Assembly: GCF_000512205.2 (NCBI RefSeq)
Contig: NZ_CP006644.1
Span: 4,912,501 to 4,976,500, forward strand
DNA from: Sphingomonas sanxanigenens DSM 19645 = NX02
Lineage (GTDB): Bacteria; Pseudomonadota; Alphaproteobacteria; Sphingomonadales; Sphingomonadaceae
Reading direction: 5' to 3'
Length of the DNA stretch: 64,000 nt
Numbering within the stretch: the first letter of the stretch is position 1; each line of letters opens with the position of its first letter. Position numbers and translations under genes: made by a program. Under the pieces are notes generated by a model, which was not told the DNA's origin, ran no database searches, and worked only from the letters and a program-made list of their open reading frames with translations. Shown here piece after piece: positions 43,189-50,660 of this stretch.

Positions 43189-43215
43189 CCTCCCCGACGC
43201 TACGCGCCGGGGAGG
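43189..43215. terminator. bidirectional hairpin before the sensor kinase stop
   Basis: CCTCCCCG and CGGGGAGG pair with an 11-nt loop, between the convergent HhH protein and histidine kinase genes. 24 of 27 bases match the hairpin at 37536-37562. Confidence 0.68.
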
Positions 43216-43227
43216 CAATGGCTTGGA

Positions 43228-44631
43228 CTAGGCCGGCACCCACAGCCGCGCGACGAGCCCGCCATCGGTCCGGTTGGCAAGCGTCAGGCTGCCGCCATGT
43301 CCCGTCGCGATGGCGCGGGCGAGCGTCAGGCCAAGCCCCGCACCGCCGGTTTCGCGGCTGCGCGATCCTTCGAGGCGGGTGAAGGGCTCGAACATCCGCT
43401 CGATCGCGCCTTCGGGGATGCCCGGCCCGCGATCGGCGATTTCGATCGCGACGCCATCGCCCGCGCGATCGAGCGTCACTTCGACCTGCTCGCCATATTT
43501 CAGCGCATTCTCGATGAGGTTGCGCACCGCGCGCTTGATCAGGTTGGTCCGCACCGCCGCGGTCACCCGCGCGCCCGGTTCGAACGCGACATCATGGCCA
43601 AGATCGCGGAAATCCTCGACAGCGGCATCGACCAGCGCGGAGAGATCCACCTTGGTCGGCGGTTCGCTGGGCCGCCCGAGCCGCGCCAGCGACAGGATGT
43701 CATCGAGCGTGCGGTTCATCTCGTCGATGGTCTGCGCCATCCGGTTGCGCTCATCCTCGTCCTCGACGCTTTCGGCGCGGACGCGCAGCGAGGCGAGCGG
43801 GGTACGCAGATCATGGCCGATCGCGCCCAGCATATGATCCTTCTCGGCGAGCATCGCGCGGATGCGCACCTGCATCCCCTCGAATGCCTCGATCAGATGG
43901 CGGATGTCGGCCGACCCGCGCGGATCGAGCGCGGTTGCCGCACCCGCCGGATCGAAGCTCTCGGCGGCCACCGTAAGATCCCTGAGCGGTCGGGCGATAC
44001 GCCGCACCACGAGCCAAACCGCCGCCATCACGACGGCATAGAGGATCAGCGTCTGGAACAGCAGTTCGATGATCAGGCGCGTCTGGCGATCGGGGATCAG
44101 GCCATAGCTGGTCACCCAGCGGCCGGGTGCGACCTCCGCCGAGATCACGAGCGCGCGCGGATCGCCATCGCGGTCGCCGCGGGTCACCGGGCGCCGGTCG
44201 CCCCGTTCCGCGCGCTCGCGGCGCTCATTCTCCCGGCGCTCGTTCATGCGCCGCGCGATGAAGCTGCCGGGCTCTACCGCGCCGATCGCCGCCTCGACCC
44301 GAAGCACGGTGACGCCGCGGTCGGCGAAAGCATCCCGCGCGCGCTCGGCGATGTCGGGGCGCAGCCGCATCGTGCGGGAGACCTGGCTGGCCGTGTCGAT
44401 CGAACTCCAGCGCCGGATGCGTGCCGAGCGGCGTTCGCTCGGGCCCTGAACGGCGCCGATCAGCCGTTCGATTGCCGGCTCGCTCGCCTGCTGGAAGATC
44501 TGGCGGTCGCGCTCGCGCAGCAGCAGCGCGAAATTCACCGCCTGCGCGAGCAGCAGCGCCATCGCCACCGTCAGCAGGATCTGGCCGACAAGGCTCGACG
44601 GCCCCAACCGCGCCAGGCGGCGCGCACTCAC
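43228..44631 (-). CDS. EnvZ-type sensor histidine kinase
   Basis: 467 residues from a GTG at 44631 that overlaps the response regulator stop (GTGA). Order: N-terminal membrane helix (LVGQILLTVAMALLLAQAV), a periplasmic loop of about 125 residues, rich in Arg/Glu repeats (MNERRENERRERAERGD), second helix (TLILYAVVMAAVWLVV), HAMP, H-box IGHDLRTPLASLRVRAE with the phospho-His, N-box RNLIENALKYG, DRGPGIPEGA and GGAGLGLTLA. The Arg-rich sensor loop is unusual. It is the partner of the adjacent OmpR-type regulator. Confidence 0.93.
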   Translation of the reverse strand: MSARRLARLGPSSLVGQILLTVAMALLLAQAVNFALLLRERDRQIFQQASEPAIERLIGAVQGPSERRSARIRRWSSIDTASQVSRTMRLRPDIAERARDAFADRGVTVLRVEAAIGAVEPGSFIARRMNERRENERRERAERGDRRPVTRGDRDGDPRALVISAEVAPGRWVTSYGLIPDRQTRLIIELLFQTLILYAVVMAAVWLVVRRIARPLRDLTVAAESFDPAGAATALDPRGSADIRHLIEAFEGMQVRIRAMLAEKDHMLGAIGHDLRTPLASLRVRAESVEDEDERNRMAQTIDEMNRTLDDILSLARLGRPSEPPTKVDLSALVDAAVEDFRDLGHDVAFEPGARVTAAVRTNLIKRAVRNLIENALKYGEQVEVTLDRAGDGVAIEIADRGPGIPEGAIERMFEPFTRLEGSRSRETGGAGLGLTLARAIATGHGGSLTLANRTDGGLVARLWVPA

Positions 44632-45347
44632 AGCCGCGTCACCTCGGCGGAGAGGGTGTAGCCACCACCCCACACCGTCTTGATGAAGGTGGGGTTCTTG
44701 GCATCCGGTTCGATCTTGCGGCGCAGCCGGCTGATATGATTGTCGATCGCACGATCGAACGCCTGCGCCTCGCGGCCCTGCGTCAGATCGAGCAACTGAT
44801 CTCGGCTCAGTACCTGGCGCGGGCGGGTAACCAGCGCCAGCAGCAGGTTGAACTCGCCGGTGGACAGCGGCACCGACACTCCGTCGCGATCGACCAACGC
44901 GCGCTCGCCTGCCTTCAGCACCCAGTCGCCGAAGGCATAGGCATCCGCATCGGGGGCATGCTGGCGGCTGCCGCCCGCGGCGGCGCGGCGCAGGATCACC
45001 TTGATCCGCGCGACCAGTTCGCGGGGACTGAACGGCTTCAGCACATAATCGTCAGCGCCCATTTCGAGCCCGACGATGCGATCGGTTTCCTCGGTTTTCG
45101 CGGTCAGCAGGATCACAGGCGTCTCGCCGGTCTCGCGGATGTGCCGGCACAGGCTGAGCCCGTCCTCACCCGGCATCATGATGTCGAGGATGACGAGGTC
45201 GATCGCATAGCCCGCCAGCCGCTGGCGCGCCTGCGCCGCGTCTCCGACGTGCGTCACGCGAAAGCCCTGCTTGGTGAGATAGTTCGCCAGCGGCTCGCGG
45301 ATCGAACGCTCGTCGTCGACGAGCAGCAGATGGGGCGTCTGTTCCAT
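44628..45347 (-). CDS. OmpR/PhoB-type response regulator
   Basis: 239 residues: a receiver domain with acidic pocket VDDER, phospho-acceptor Asp in VILDIMMPGEDG, Thr in LLTAKTEE and Lys in LKPFSPREL; then a winged-helix DNA-binding domain (VPLSTGEFNLLLALVTRPRQ, RAIDNHISRLRRKIE, VWGGGYTL). Transcribed together with the kinase. The EF-hand gene directly upstream has phased direct repeats before it, a plausible binding site for this regulator. Pathway unknown. Confidence 0.95.
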   Translation of the reverse strand: MEQTPHLLLVDDERSIREPLANYLTKQGFRVTHVGDAAQARQRLAGYAIDLVILDIMMPGEDGLSLCRHIRETGETPVILLTAKTEETDRIVGLEMGADDYVLKPFSPRELVARIKVILRRAAAGGSRQHAPDADAYAFGDWVLKAGERALVDRDGVSVPLSTGEFNLLLALVTRPRQVLSRDQLLDLTQGREAQAFDRAIDNHISRLRRKIEPDAKNPTFIKTVWGGGYTLSAEVTRL

Positions 45348-45470
45348 GCGTCACCGGTGATCGGAAAGGGGAGGCGAGGCAAGCCCCGCATATGCGCCGC
45401 GACGCAGAGGTCGCGCGCGAACGCGGCCGGGAAAAGCGGGGATCGGGGCAGAGAGCGTGGTGCCGGTAAA

Positions 45471-45500
45471 ACGGACGGGGCTGATACGCACCCCGTCCGT
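45471..45500 (-). terminator. Rho-independent terminator of the EF-hand gene
   Basis: ACGGACGGGG and CCCCGTCCGT form a perfect 10-bp stem with a 10-nt loop; read on the minus strand the stem is followed by TTTTA. It separates the EF-hand transcript from the two-component operon. Confidence 0.82.
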
Positions 45501-45550
45501 CACGGCACCGGTCGAGCGTACTTGCCCGACGCCTGAGCCACCCCAACGCA

Positions 45551-46117
45551 TCAGCTGCGCTTGGGTTCCCGCGCTTTCCACGTTGCCCGGGCAGCGTCCC
45601 GCTCGGCCTTGGTAACGACGCCGTTCCTGTCGGTGTCGAGCTTGTCGAACATCGCGGTCATCGGCGCCTGGAACTCGGCCTTGGTGATCACGCCATCCTT
45701 GTCTGCATCGGCGCGCATCATCATGCCGCCCGGGCCGCCGCGGCCATGATGCCCGCGACGCATGCCGTGCCGGCCACCACGCTCCTGGCCATCGCGTTCG
45801 CCACGCCCGGCGCGCTTTTCACCGCGCTGCGCGTCCGCCGCCTTCATCTCGGCGAGCGTCACCGAACCGTTCCTGTCGGCATCGAGCCGCTGGAAACGCG
45901 CCTCGAGCCGCGCATCCTTCCGCGCCGCACGCTCGTCTGCGGTGATCTTGCCGTCACCATTGGTGTCGAGCTTCGCGAACTGCTTGTCCGCACGCGCGAT
46001 CATCTCCGTGCGGGTCCAGTCCGCATCGCGGCCCGGCCGCTCAGCAGGCTGCGCGACCGCGAGGCCGCTGCCAAGCAAGGTGGCGCCCAGAGCGCCGAAC
46101 AGGATCATCTTCTTCAT
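45551..46117 (-). CDS. exported protein with four EF-hand motifs
   Basis: 188 residues. Signal peptide MKKMILFGALGATLLGSGLA. The mature protein has four EF-hand calcium-binding loops: DTNGDGKITADE, DADRNGSVTLAE, DADKDGVITKAE and DTDRNGVVTKAE, with a His/Arg/Gly-rich insert between loops 2 and 3 (RHGMRRGHHGRGGPGGMMM). ATG at 46117 after GGAG. Resembles sphingomonad periplasmic EF-hand proteins; it could sense or buffer Ca2+ or another metal. Sits upstream of the two-component pair, ending at the hairpin at 45471. Confidence 0.88.
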   Translation of the reverse strand: MKKMILFGALGATLLGSGLAVAQPAERPGRDADWTRTEMIARADKQFAKLDTNGDGKITADERAARKDARLEARFQRLDADRNGSVTLAEMKAADAQRGEKRAGRGERDGQERGGRHGMRRGHHGRGGPGGMMMRADADKDGVITKAEFQAPMTAMFDKLDTDRNGVVTKAERDAARATWKAREPKRS

Positions 46118-46196
46118 GGGAACTCGTCTCCGTAACAGGGAGCGGCCTCTACGCGCCGCCACGACCTTGCTTATGGAGGCGTGCTGTCTCGCGAAT

Positions 46197-46234
46197 TTGT
46201 CGCGCACCCATGAGAATTGTCGCGATTTGTCGCG
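46197..46234 (-). promoter_or_regulatory. phased TTGTCGCG direct repeats upstream of the EF-hand gene
   Basis: TTGTCGCG (CGCGACAA on the gene strand) occurs at 46197-46204, 46217-46224 and 46227-46234, i.e. start-to-start distances of 20 and 10 bp. They lie 80-117 bp upstream of the start. Spacing by helical turns is what tandem OmpR-type binding produces; the adjacent regulator is the natural candidate, but this is inference. Confidence 0.55.
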
Positions 46235-46260
46235 GCATGGGCGGTGAAGATAGGGACAAA

Positions 46261-46334
46261 TGGAGCGGGTAGCGGGGATCGAACCCGCATCACAAGCTTG
46301 GAAGGCTAGTGCTCTACCATTGAGCTATACCCGC
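46261..46334 (-). tRNA. tRNA-Gly(TCC)
   Basis: Minus-strand cloverleaf: acceptor GCGGGTA/TACCCGC, D-arm GCTC/GAGC, anticodon loop CTTCCAA (anticodon TCC), T-arm GCGGG/CCCGC with loop TTCGATC, and an encoded CCA end. The anticodon stem CTAGC/GCTTG has one U-U mismatch in second position; otherwise standard. Reads GGA (and by wobble GGG) codons. Confidence 0.96.
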
Positions 46335-46390
46335 GCGCCTCAGCCGCCAATGCCATCGGCCGGGCACGATCGTCAACTGTCGCGATCGGA

Positions 46391-46780
46391 TCAGGCTCCG
46401 GCCGACTGCAGCGCGCGCCGAGCCGCTTCGGCGAGGAAGCCCGAACGATTCTTGGCGACACGATCGATCCGCGCGAGCAACCCTTCATCAAGCGTGATGT
46501 TGAGCCGTACCGCCCGCCCCGGCCGCTCGACCCGCACCAGCAGCCTGGCGACCTCATCCACATCCGGATGATGCCCGATCTCGTCGAGGTTGGACGGCTC
46601 GGGGATCGAATCGCCATATTCGGCCGCGACGTTCAGATGTCCGTCGAGCGCCTCCTCGGCGTTGCGCGCCGCGTCCTGCAGGCTGGTGCCGAACGATGTG
46701 CAACCCGGCAGATCGGGGAAGGTAACGCCAAACCCGTCATTGCCGCGCTCGATGATGGCAGGATAATATGCGGTTGCCAT
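46391..46780 (-). CDS. hicB: HicB-like antitoxin
   Basis: 129 residues. The N-terminal RNase H-like fold (YYPAIIERGNDGFGVTFPDL, PGCTSFGTSLQDAARNAEEAL) is the HicA-binding part and the C-terminal half is a ribbon-helix-helix DNA-binding domain (VRLNITLDEGLLARIDRVAK). ATG at 46780 follows GGAG; the frame continues upstream to 46960 without support. Encoded 32 bp after hicA. HicB neutralises HicA and represses the pair, probably through the palindrome at 47021. Confidence 0.9.
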   Translation of the reverse strand: MATAYYPAIIERGNDGFGVTFPDLPGCTSFGTSLQDAARNAEEALDGHLNVAAEYGDSIPEPSNLDEIGHHPDVDEVARLLVRVERPGRAVRLNITLDEGLLARIDRVAKNRSGFLAEAARRALQSAGA

Positions 46781-46812
46781 GCTGGTCTCCATGATAGGCC
46801 CGGATGCAGCGA

Positions 46813-47004
46813 TCAGGGCAGCGGCACGCCGGTTTGTTTCGCTATGCTCTTGAGCGTGCCCAACGGCAGATCCTTCACCGGATGCGGCACGGTGGCCGTA
46901 CCGGGCTTGGACGGATGACGGAAATGAATGTGGCTGCCGCTTTGCCTCACCTCGTACCAACCATCTGCCTCGATCTTGCGGATCACAATTCGGCTACTGA
47001 TCAT
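46813..47004 (-). CDS. hicA: HicA-like mRNA interferase toxin
   Basis: 63 residues, a double-stranded RNA-binding fold of the HicA family with the catalytic His in RQSGSHIHFRHPSKPG and the usual ending VPHPVKDLPLGTLKSIAKQT. Cleaves mRNA in family members. N-terminal MISSRIVIRKIEADGWYEV. Start ATG 47004, 16 nt from the operator palindrome. First gene of the hicAB pair. Confidence 0.92.
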   Translation of the reverse strand: MISSRIVIRKIEADGWYEVRQSGSHIHFRHPSKPGTATVPHPVKDLPLGTLKSIAKQTGVPLP

Positions 47005-47020
47005 TCACCCCGCCCCTCCA

Positions 47021-47037
47021 TGTGTATTTAATACACA
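47021..47037. promoter_or_regulatory. palindromic operator of hicAB
   Basis: TGTGTATT-T-AATACACA: two perfect 8-bp arms around one base, 16 nt upstream of the hicA start. It is A/T-rich in a GC-rich genome. The ribbon-helix-helix domain of HicB is the expected ligand. Confidence 0.78.
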
Positions 47038-47097
47038 TTCCGTTCCCTTCAAACGAAAATAGAGACGCGCGCCGCCGCGCCGCGCTATCGCGTTTCG

Positions 47098-48276
47098 ATG
47101 ACCCTCCCCCCGCCCTTCGACTGGCGCGCCGCCGGGATCGGCCCCGGGCCTGACGTGCCGGCCGACCGCCGCGTGACCCGCGACAATTGGCGCACCTGGC
47201 CCTTCACGCGCTGGGCGTTCCAGCATGCCCGCGAACTGGTGCCGTCGCGGGCGCTGCCGCGGGCCGAGCGGCCGGTGCCGCTGATCGCGCGGCCGATCGA
47301 TACCGCGGCGCTGGCGATCGACGATGGCGAAGGCCGGCAACTCGATTTCGACGGCTTTCTCGCCCGCAGCTATGCCGATGCGCTGATCATCCTCCATCGC
47401 GGCGAAATGCTGGTGGAGCACTATGCCAACGGCATGACGCCGGCGACGCCCCATATGGCGTTTTCGATCACCAAGTCGCTGGTCGGCCTCGTCGCCGAGC
47501 GGCTGATAGCGGCGGGCACGCTCGATCCCGATCTCCGCGCCGGCGATGTCGTGCCCGAATTGCGGCCGAGCGGATTTGCCGGCGCGACGTTGCGGCAGTT
47601 GCTCGACATGACCGACGGCACCGCGTTCGACGAGGATTATGCCAATCCCGATGCCGACGTGCACCGCTATTCGGCCGCCTATTGGACGCCGGCGGCGGGC
47701 CATGGCGGCGTGCTCGCCGCGCTGCCGGCCTTGGTCGGCACCGATGCGCTACCGGGGCAGGCGTTCCGTTATCGCACGCCGGTGGGCGACGTCGTCGGCT
47801 GGATGCTGCGCCGCGCGACGGGCAAGGCGCTGGCCACGCTGGTCGCCGAACAGGTGTGGCTGCCCGCCGGCTGCGGGGACGAGGCCTATATGCTGGTCGA
47901 TACCGCCGGCATGGAGATCGCCGGCACGGGCTTCAACGCCACCGCGCGCGACCTCGCCCGCCTGGCGCTCTGGCTGATGGCGCCCGACCAACGCGCGCTC
48001 GTCGAACGGCTGCTCGCCGGCGGCGACCGGGCGCTGTGGTCAGCGGCGATGCCGCCGCGGCCGGCGACCGGATCCTATCGCGGCTTCTGGTGGATCGATC
48101 ATGGCGCCGTGCCGGCGCTCGTCGCCAACGGCGTCTATGGCCAGCGGCTGTGGATCGTGCCGAACGAAGCGCTGGCGGTGATCGCGTTCGGATCGCACCC
48201 GATCGTCAGCAATCGTTTCACCGAGCCGCTCTATGACGGGCTGTTCGCGTCACTGCGGGCGATCCTGCCCGGATAG
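47098..48276 (+). CDS. serine hydrolase, class C beta-lactamase/NylB-like
   Basis: 392 residues. The penicillin-recognising fold shows the Ser-Lys pair SITK (Ser123, Lys126), flanked by HMAFSITKSLVGLVAERL, here shown as HMAF-SITK-SLVG, and a Tyr-containing region YSAAYWTP near 200. Text such as DALIILHRGEMLVEHYANGM is typical of the NylB/EstB group, which includes 6-aminohexanoate-dimer hydrolases and esterases. No signal peptide seen, so it is cytoplasmic. Starts at the ATG at 47098; substrate unknown. Confidence 0.85.
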   Translation: MTLPPPFDWRAAGIGPGPDVPADRRVTRDNWRTWPFTRWAFQHARELVPSRALPRAERPVPLIARPIDTAALAIDDGEGRQLDFDGFLARSYADALIILHRGEMLVEHYANGMTPATPHMAFSITKSLVGLVAERLIAAGTLDPDLRAGDVVPELRPSGFAGATLRQLLDMTDGTAFDEDYANPDADVHRYSAAYWTPAAGHGGVLAALPALVGTDALPGQAFRYRTPVGDVVGWMLRRATGKALATLVAEQVWLPAGCGDEAYMLVDTAGMEIAGTGFNATARDLARLALWLMAPDQRALVERLLAGGDRALWSAAMPPRPATGSYRGFWWIDHGAVPALVANGVYGQRLWIVPNEALAVIAFGSHPIVSNRFTEPLYDGLFASLRAILPG

Positions 48277-48370
48277 ACCCCAGCGTCCCTGTCTTTTTCC
48301 TGCAACGCGGCCGTCATTGGGCTTTCGCCGAACCGGCACATGACGCGTCTCCACTTGCGGGGGATTGACG

Positions 48371-49156
48371 ATGAACGACGCGCCGGCCCGTCAGCTCGAT
48401 ATCCGGCTGGCCGATTGCGCCGCAGACGTCGTGGCTGCCCAGCGGCTGCGTTGGGATATCTTCTACGACGATATGGGCGCCACCCCGCCGCCGGGCCTGC
48501 CGCACGGGCTGGACGTCGATCCCTATGATGCGATCTGCGACCATCTGCTGGTCGAAGATCATGGCGCGGGCGATCGGCCGATCGTGGTCGGCACCTATCG
48601 CCTGCTGCGCCAATCGGTGGCGGAGCGCCACGGCGGCTTCTACGGCGCCGGCGAATATGCGCTGGAGGCGATCCGCCGCGACGCGGAACGCGACGGCCGC
48701 GAGTTGCTCGAGCTCGGCCGCTCCTGCGTGGCGCCCGCCTATCGCGACGCCGGCACCATCCAGCTGCTCTGGCGCGGCATCGCCCGCTATCTGGCCGAGC
48801 ATGGCATCGGCCGCATGTTCGGCTGCGCGAGCTTTCCCGGCACCGACCCGCAGGCGCATGCCGCGCCGCTTTCCTACCTGTTCCACAACCACCTCTCACC
48901 CGCGCAGATCCGGGTGACGGCGCTGCCCGCGCTTCATGCCGAAATGGGGCTGCTGCCGGTGGGCGGCTATGACCAGCGGCAGGCGATGCGGCTGCTGCCG
49001 CCGCTGATCAAGGGCTATCTGCGCGTCGGCGCGACGGTGGGTGACGGCGCGGTGATCGACCATCGCTTCAACACCGTCGACGTGTTCATGTCGGTGCCGG
49101 TGGAGGCGATCGCGGCGCGCTATCTCGACCGGTTCGGCGCGGTCGCGGCGGCATAG
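48371..49156 (+). CDS. OlsB-like GNAT acyltransferase (ornithine-lipid type)
   Basis: 261 residues from the ATG at 48371, preceded by GGGGGA; an in-frame TTG at 48365 is too close. Conserved GNAT text: RLRWDIFYDDMG, VGTYRLLRQ, LELGRSCVAPAYRDAG and MFGCASFPGTDP. OlsB family members transfer a 3-hydroxyacyl group from acyl-ACP to ornithine (or other amines), the first step of amino-lipid synthesis. Its 3' end overlaps the convergent acyltransferase gene by 37 bp. Amine specificity unproven. Confidence 0.85.
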   Translation: MNDAPARQLDIRLADCAADVVAAQRLRWDIFYDDMGATPPPGLPHGLDVDPYDAICDHLLVEDHGAGDRPIVVGTYRLLRQSVAERHGGFYGAGEYALEAIRRDAERDGRELLELGRSCVAPAYRDAGTIQLLWRGIARYLAEHGIGRMFGCASFPGTDPQAHAAPLSYLFHNHLSPAQIRVTALPALHAEMGLLPVGGYDQRQAMRLLPPLIKGYLRVGATVGDGAVIDHRFNTVDVFMSVPVEAIAARYLDRFGAVAAA

Positions 49157-49866
49157 GCGGCCGCCACCGCGCCATGCGCGGCCTGCGCCAGCGCCTTGCG
49201 ATCCGCCGCAGGCGCCAGCGGTTCGAGCAGGGTGAGCAGCGCCCGCGTCCGCTCCCGCGCAACCGCGTTGACGGAGGGCAGCAGCGGATCGTCGCCGATC
49301 CACGCCACCTGGCGCAGCCGCTCGGCGGACAGCGGCGCGCCATCCGCGGCCTGCCAGGCGATCGCCACCGGCTGGACGCGCGCGGCGGCGTCCGCCGCGG
49401 CGAACAGGCTCGAACGGAAGGGCAGCACGCCCAGCCCATCGGACGTCGTGCCCTCGGCGAACAGCATGACGTCTCCGCCGGCGCGCAGCCGATCGCGGAT
49501 CGCCTCGGCCTGCGCGCCGGTCTCGCCGCGCCGTTCGCGCGCGACGAAGATCGTGCCGACGCGCGCCGCCATCCGCCCGATCAGCGGCCAGCTGCCGACC
49601 TCCGCCTTGGCGACGAAGGCCACGCCCAGCGCGCCGCCATAGACCGGGATGTCGGCCCAGCTGATATGGTTGGACACGAACAACGTTCCGCCGTGCACGG
49701 GTTGGCCGGAGACGATGGTGCGGATGCCGCAGCCGCGCGCGAGCGCGCCCAGCGCGGCGCGCTCATGGTGCCGCGCGCGCGGCGATGCCGGCGACGCCGC
49801 AAGCCACAGCGGCACGCGCGCCGCGACCGCGGCGACGCCTCCCAACGGTCCCAGCCATCCTCTCAT
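49120..49866 (-). CDS. 1-acylglycerol-3-phosphate O-acyltransferase family (PlsC/OlsA-like)
   Basis: 248 residues from the ATG at 49866 (frame opens at 50106). Acyltransferase motifs: SNHISWAD (HxxxxD catalytic), FVARERRGE and FAEGTTSDG, plus a hydrophobic N-terminus. Could acylate lysophosphatidate or, as OlsA does, lyso-ornithine lipid; its convergent neighbour is an OlsB-like protein, which makes the second reading attractive. Co-directional with the GST gene (14 bp between). Confidence 0.85.
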   Translation of the reverse strand: MRGWLGPLGGVAAVAARVPLWLAASPASPRARHHERAALGALARGCGIRTIVSGQPVHGGTLFVSNHISWADIPVYGGALGVAFVAKAEVGSWPLIGRMAARVGTIFVARERRGETGAQAEAIRDRLRAGGDVMLFAEGTTSDGLGVLPFRSSLFAAADAAARVQPVAIAWQAADGAPLSAERLRQVAWIGDDPLLPSVNAVARERTRALLTLLEPLAPAADRKALAQAAHGAVAAAYAAATAPNRSR

Positions 49867-49880
49867 CCCGGCGCCGCGGC

Positions 49881-50537
49881 TCAGAACTCGATGTCGAGCT
49901 CTTCCATTTCCTCGGCTTCGGCGCGTGCCGCATCGACCCATTCGCGCATCGGCGCCCAGTCGTCGATCGTCGCGCAATAGGCCGCGGTCGAGGGTTTCAT
50001 CTCGACGGCATAGCTGAGGAAACGGCGTGTCACCGGCGCGAACATCGCGTCCGCGACCGTTGGCCTGGCGCCAAACAGATAGGGTCCGCCATAACGTTCG
50101 AGGCATTCCGCCCAGATCGTCTCGATCCGCTCGATATCCGGCCTGGCGCCGGTGAAGATGTGAAACCGGTCATGCTGCGCACGCAGGTTCATCGGCAGCG
50201 CCGAGCGCAGATGATGGAAGCCCGAATGAATCTCCCCCGAGATCGAGCGGCAATGCGCGCGGGCGATGCGATCCTCGGGGTACATGCCCGCATCGGGATA
50301 GCAATCGTTGAGATACTCGGCGATCGCCAGCGTATCCCACACGCTTGCGTCCTCGTGCGTCAGCCGGGGCACGAGCACCGACGGAGAGAGCAGCAGCAGT
50401 TCGGCGCGATTCTCGGGATCGTCGAACGACACCACCTGCTCGTCGACCTCGAGCCCGGCGAGCTTGCACAGCAGCCAGCCGCGCAGCGACCAGCTCGAAT
50501 AATTCTTGCTGGAGATCGTCAGCACCGCGCCGGTCAT
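49881..50537 (-). CDS. glutathione S-transferase family protein
   Basis: 218 residues: thioredoxin-like N-terminal domain with the active-site region SSKNYSSWSLRGWL and the cis-Pro segment LVPRLTHED, then the alpha-helical C-terminal domain. Cytoplasmic; conjugates or reduces electrophiles with glutathione (gshA lies in this window). It precedes the acyltransferase gene and may share its transcript. Confidence 0.92.
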   Translation of the reverse strand: MTGAVLTISSKNYSSWSLRGWLLCKLAGLEVDEQVVSFDDPENRAELLLLSPSVLVPRLTHEDASVWDTLAIAEYLNDCYPDAGMYPEDRIARAHCRSISGEIHSGFHHLRSALPMNLRAQHDRFHIFTGARPDIERIETIWAECLERYGGPYLFGARPTVADAMFAPVTRRFLSYAVEMKPSTAAYCATIDDWAPMREWVDAARAEAEEMEELDIEF

Positions 50538-50660
50538 CGTTCACCCCCGATCGGTTGCACCGCGCAATGAAAATCATGGCGCAGCGCAGCGATACATGCA
50601 TATTCCCAGCCGTCAAAGACAGTCCGGAGGTGATCTTCTTCGGGTGGGGGCGCTAAGCTG

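Noticed and set aside
46261-47037. Genomic island at tRNA-Gly carrying hicAB
   Set aside because: No integrase, no second tRNA 3' end and no composition break were seen. hicAB may have arrived by transfer, but the sequence does not prove it.
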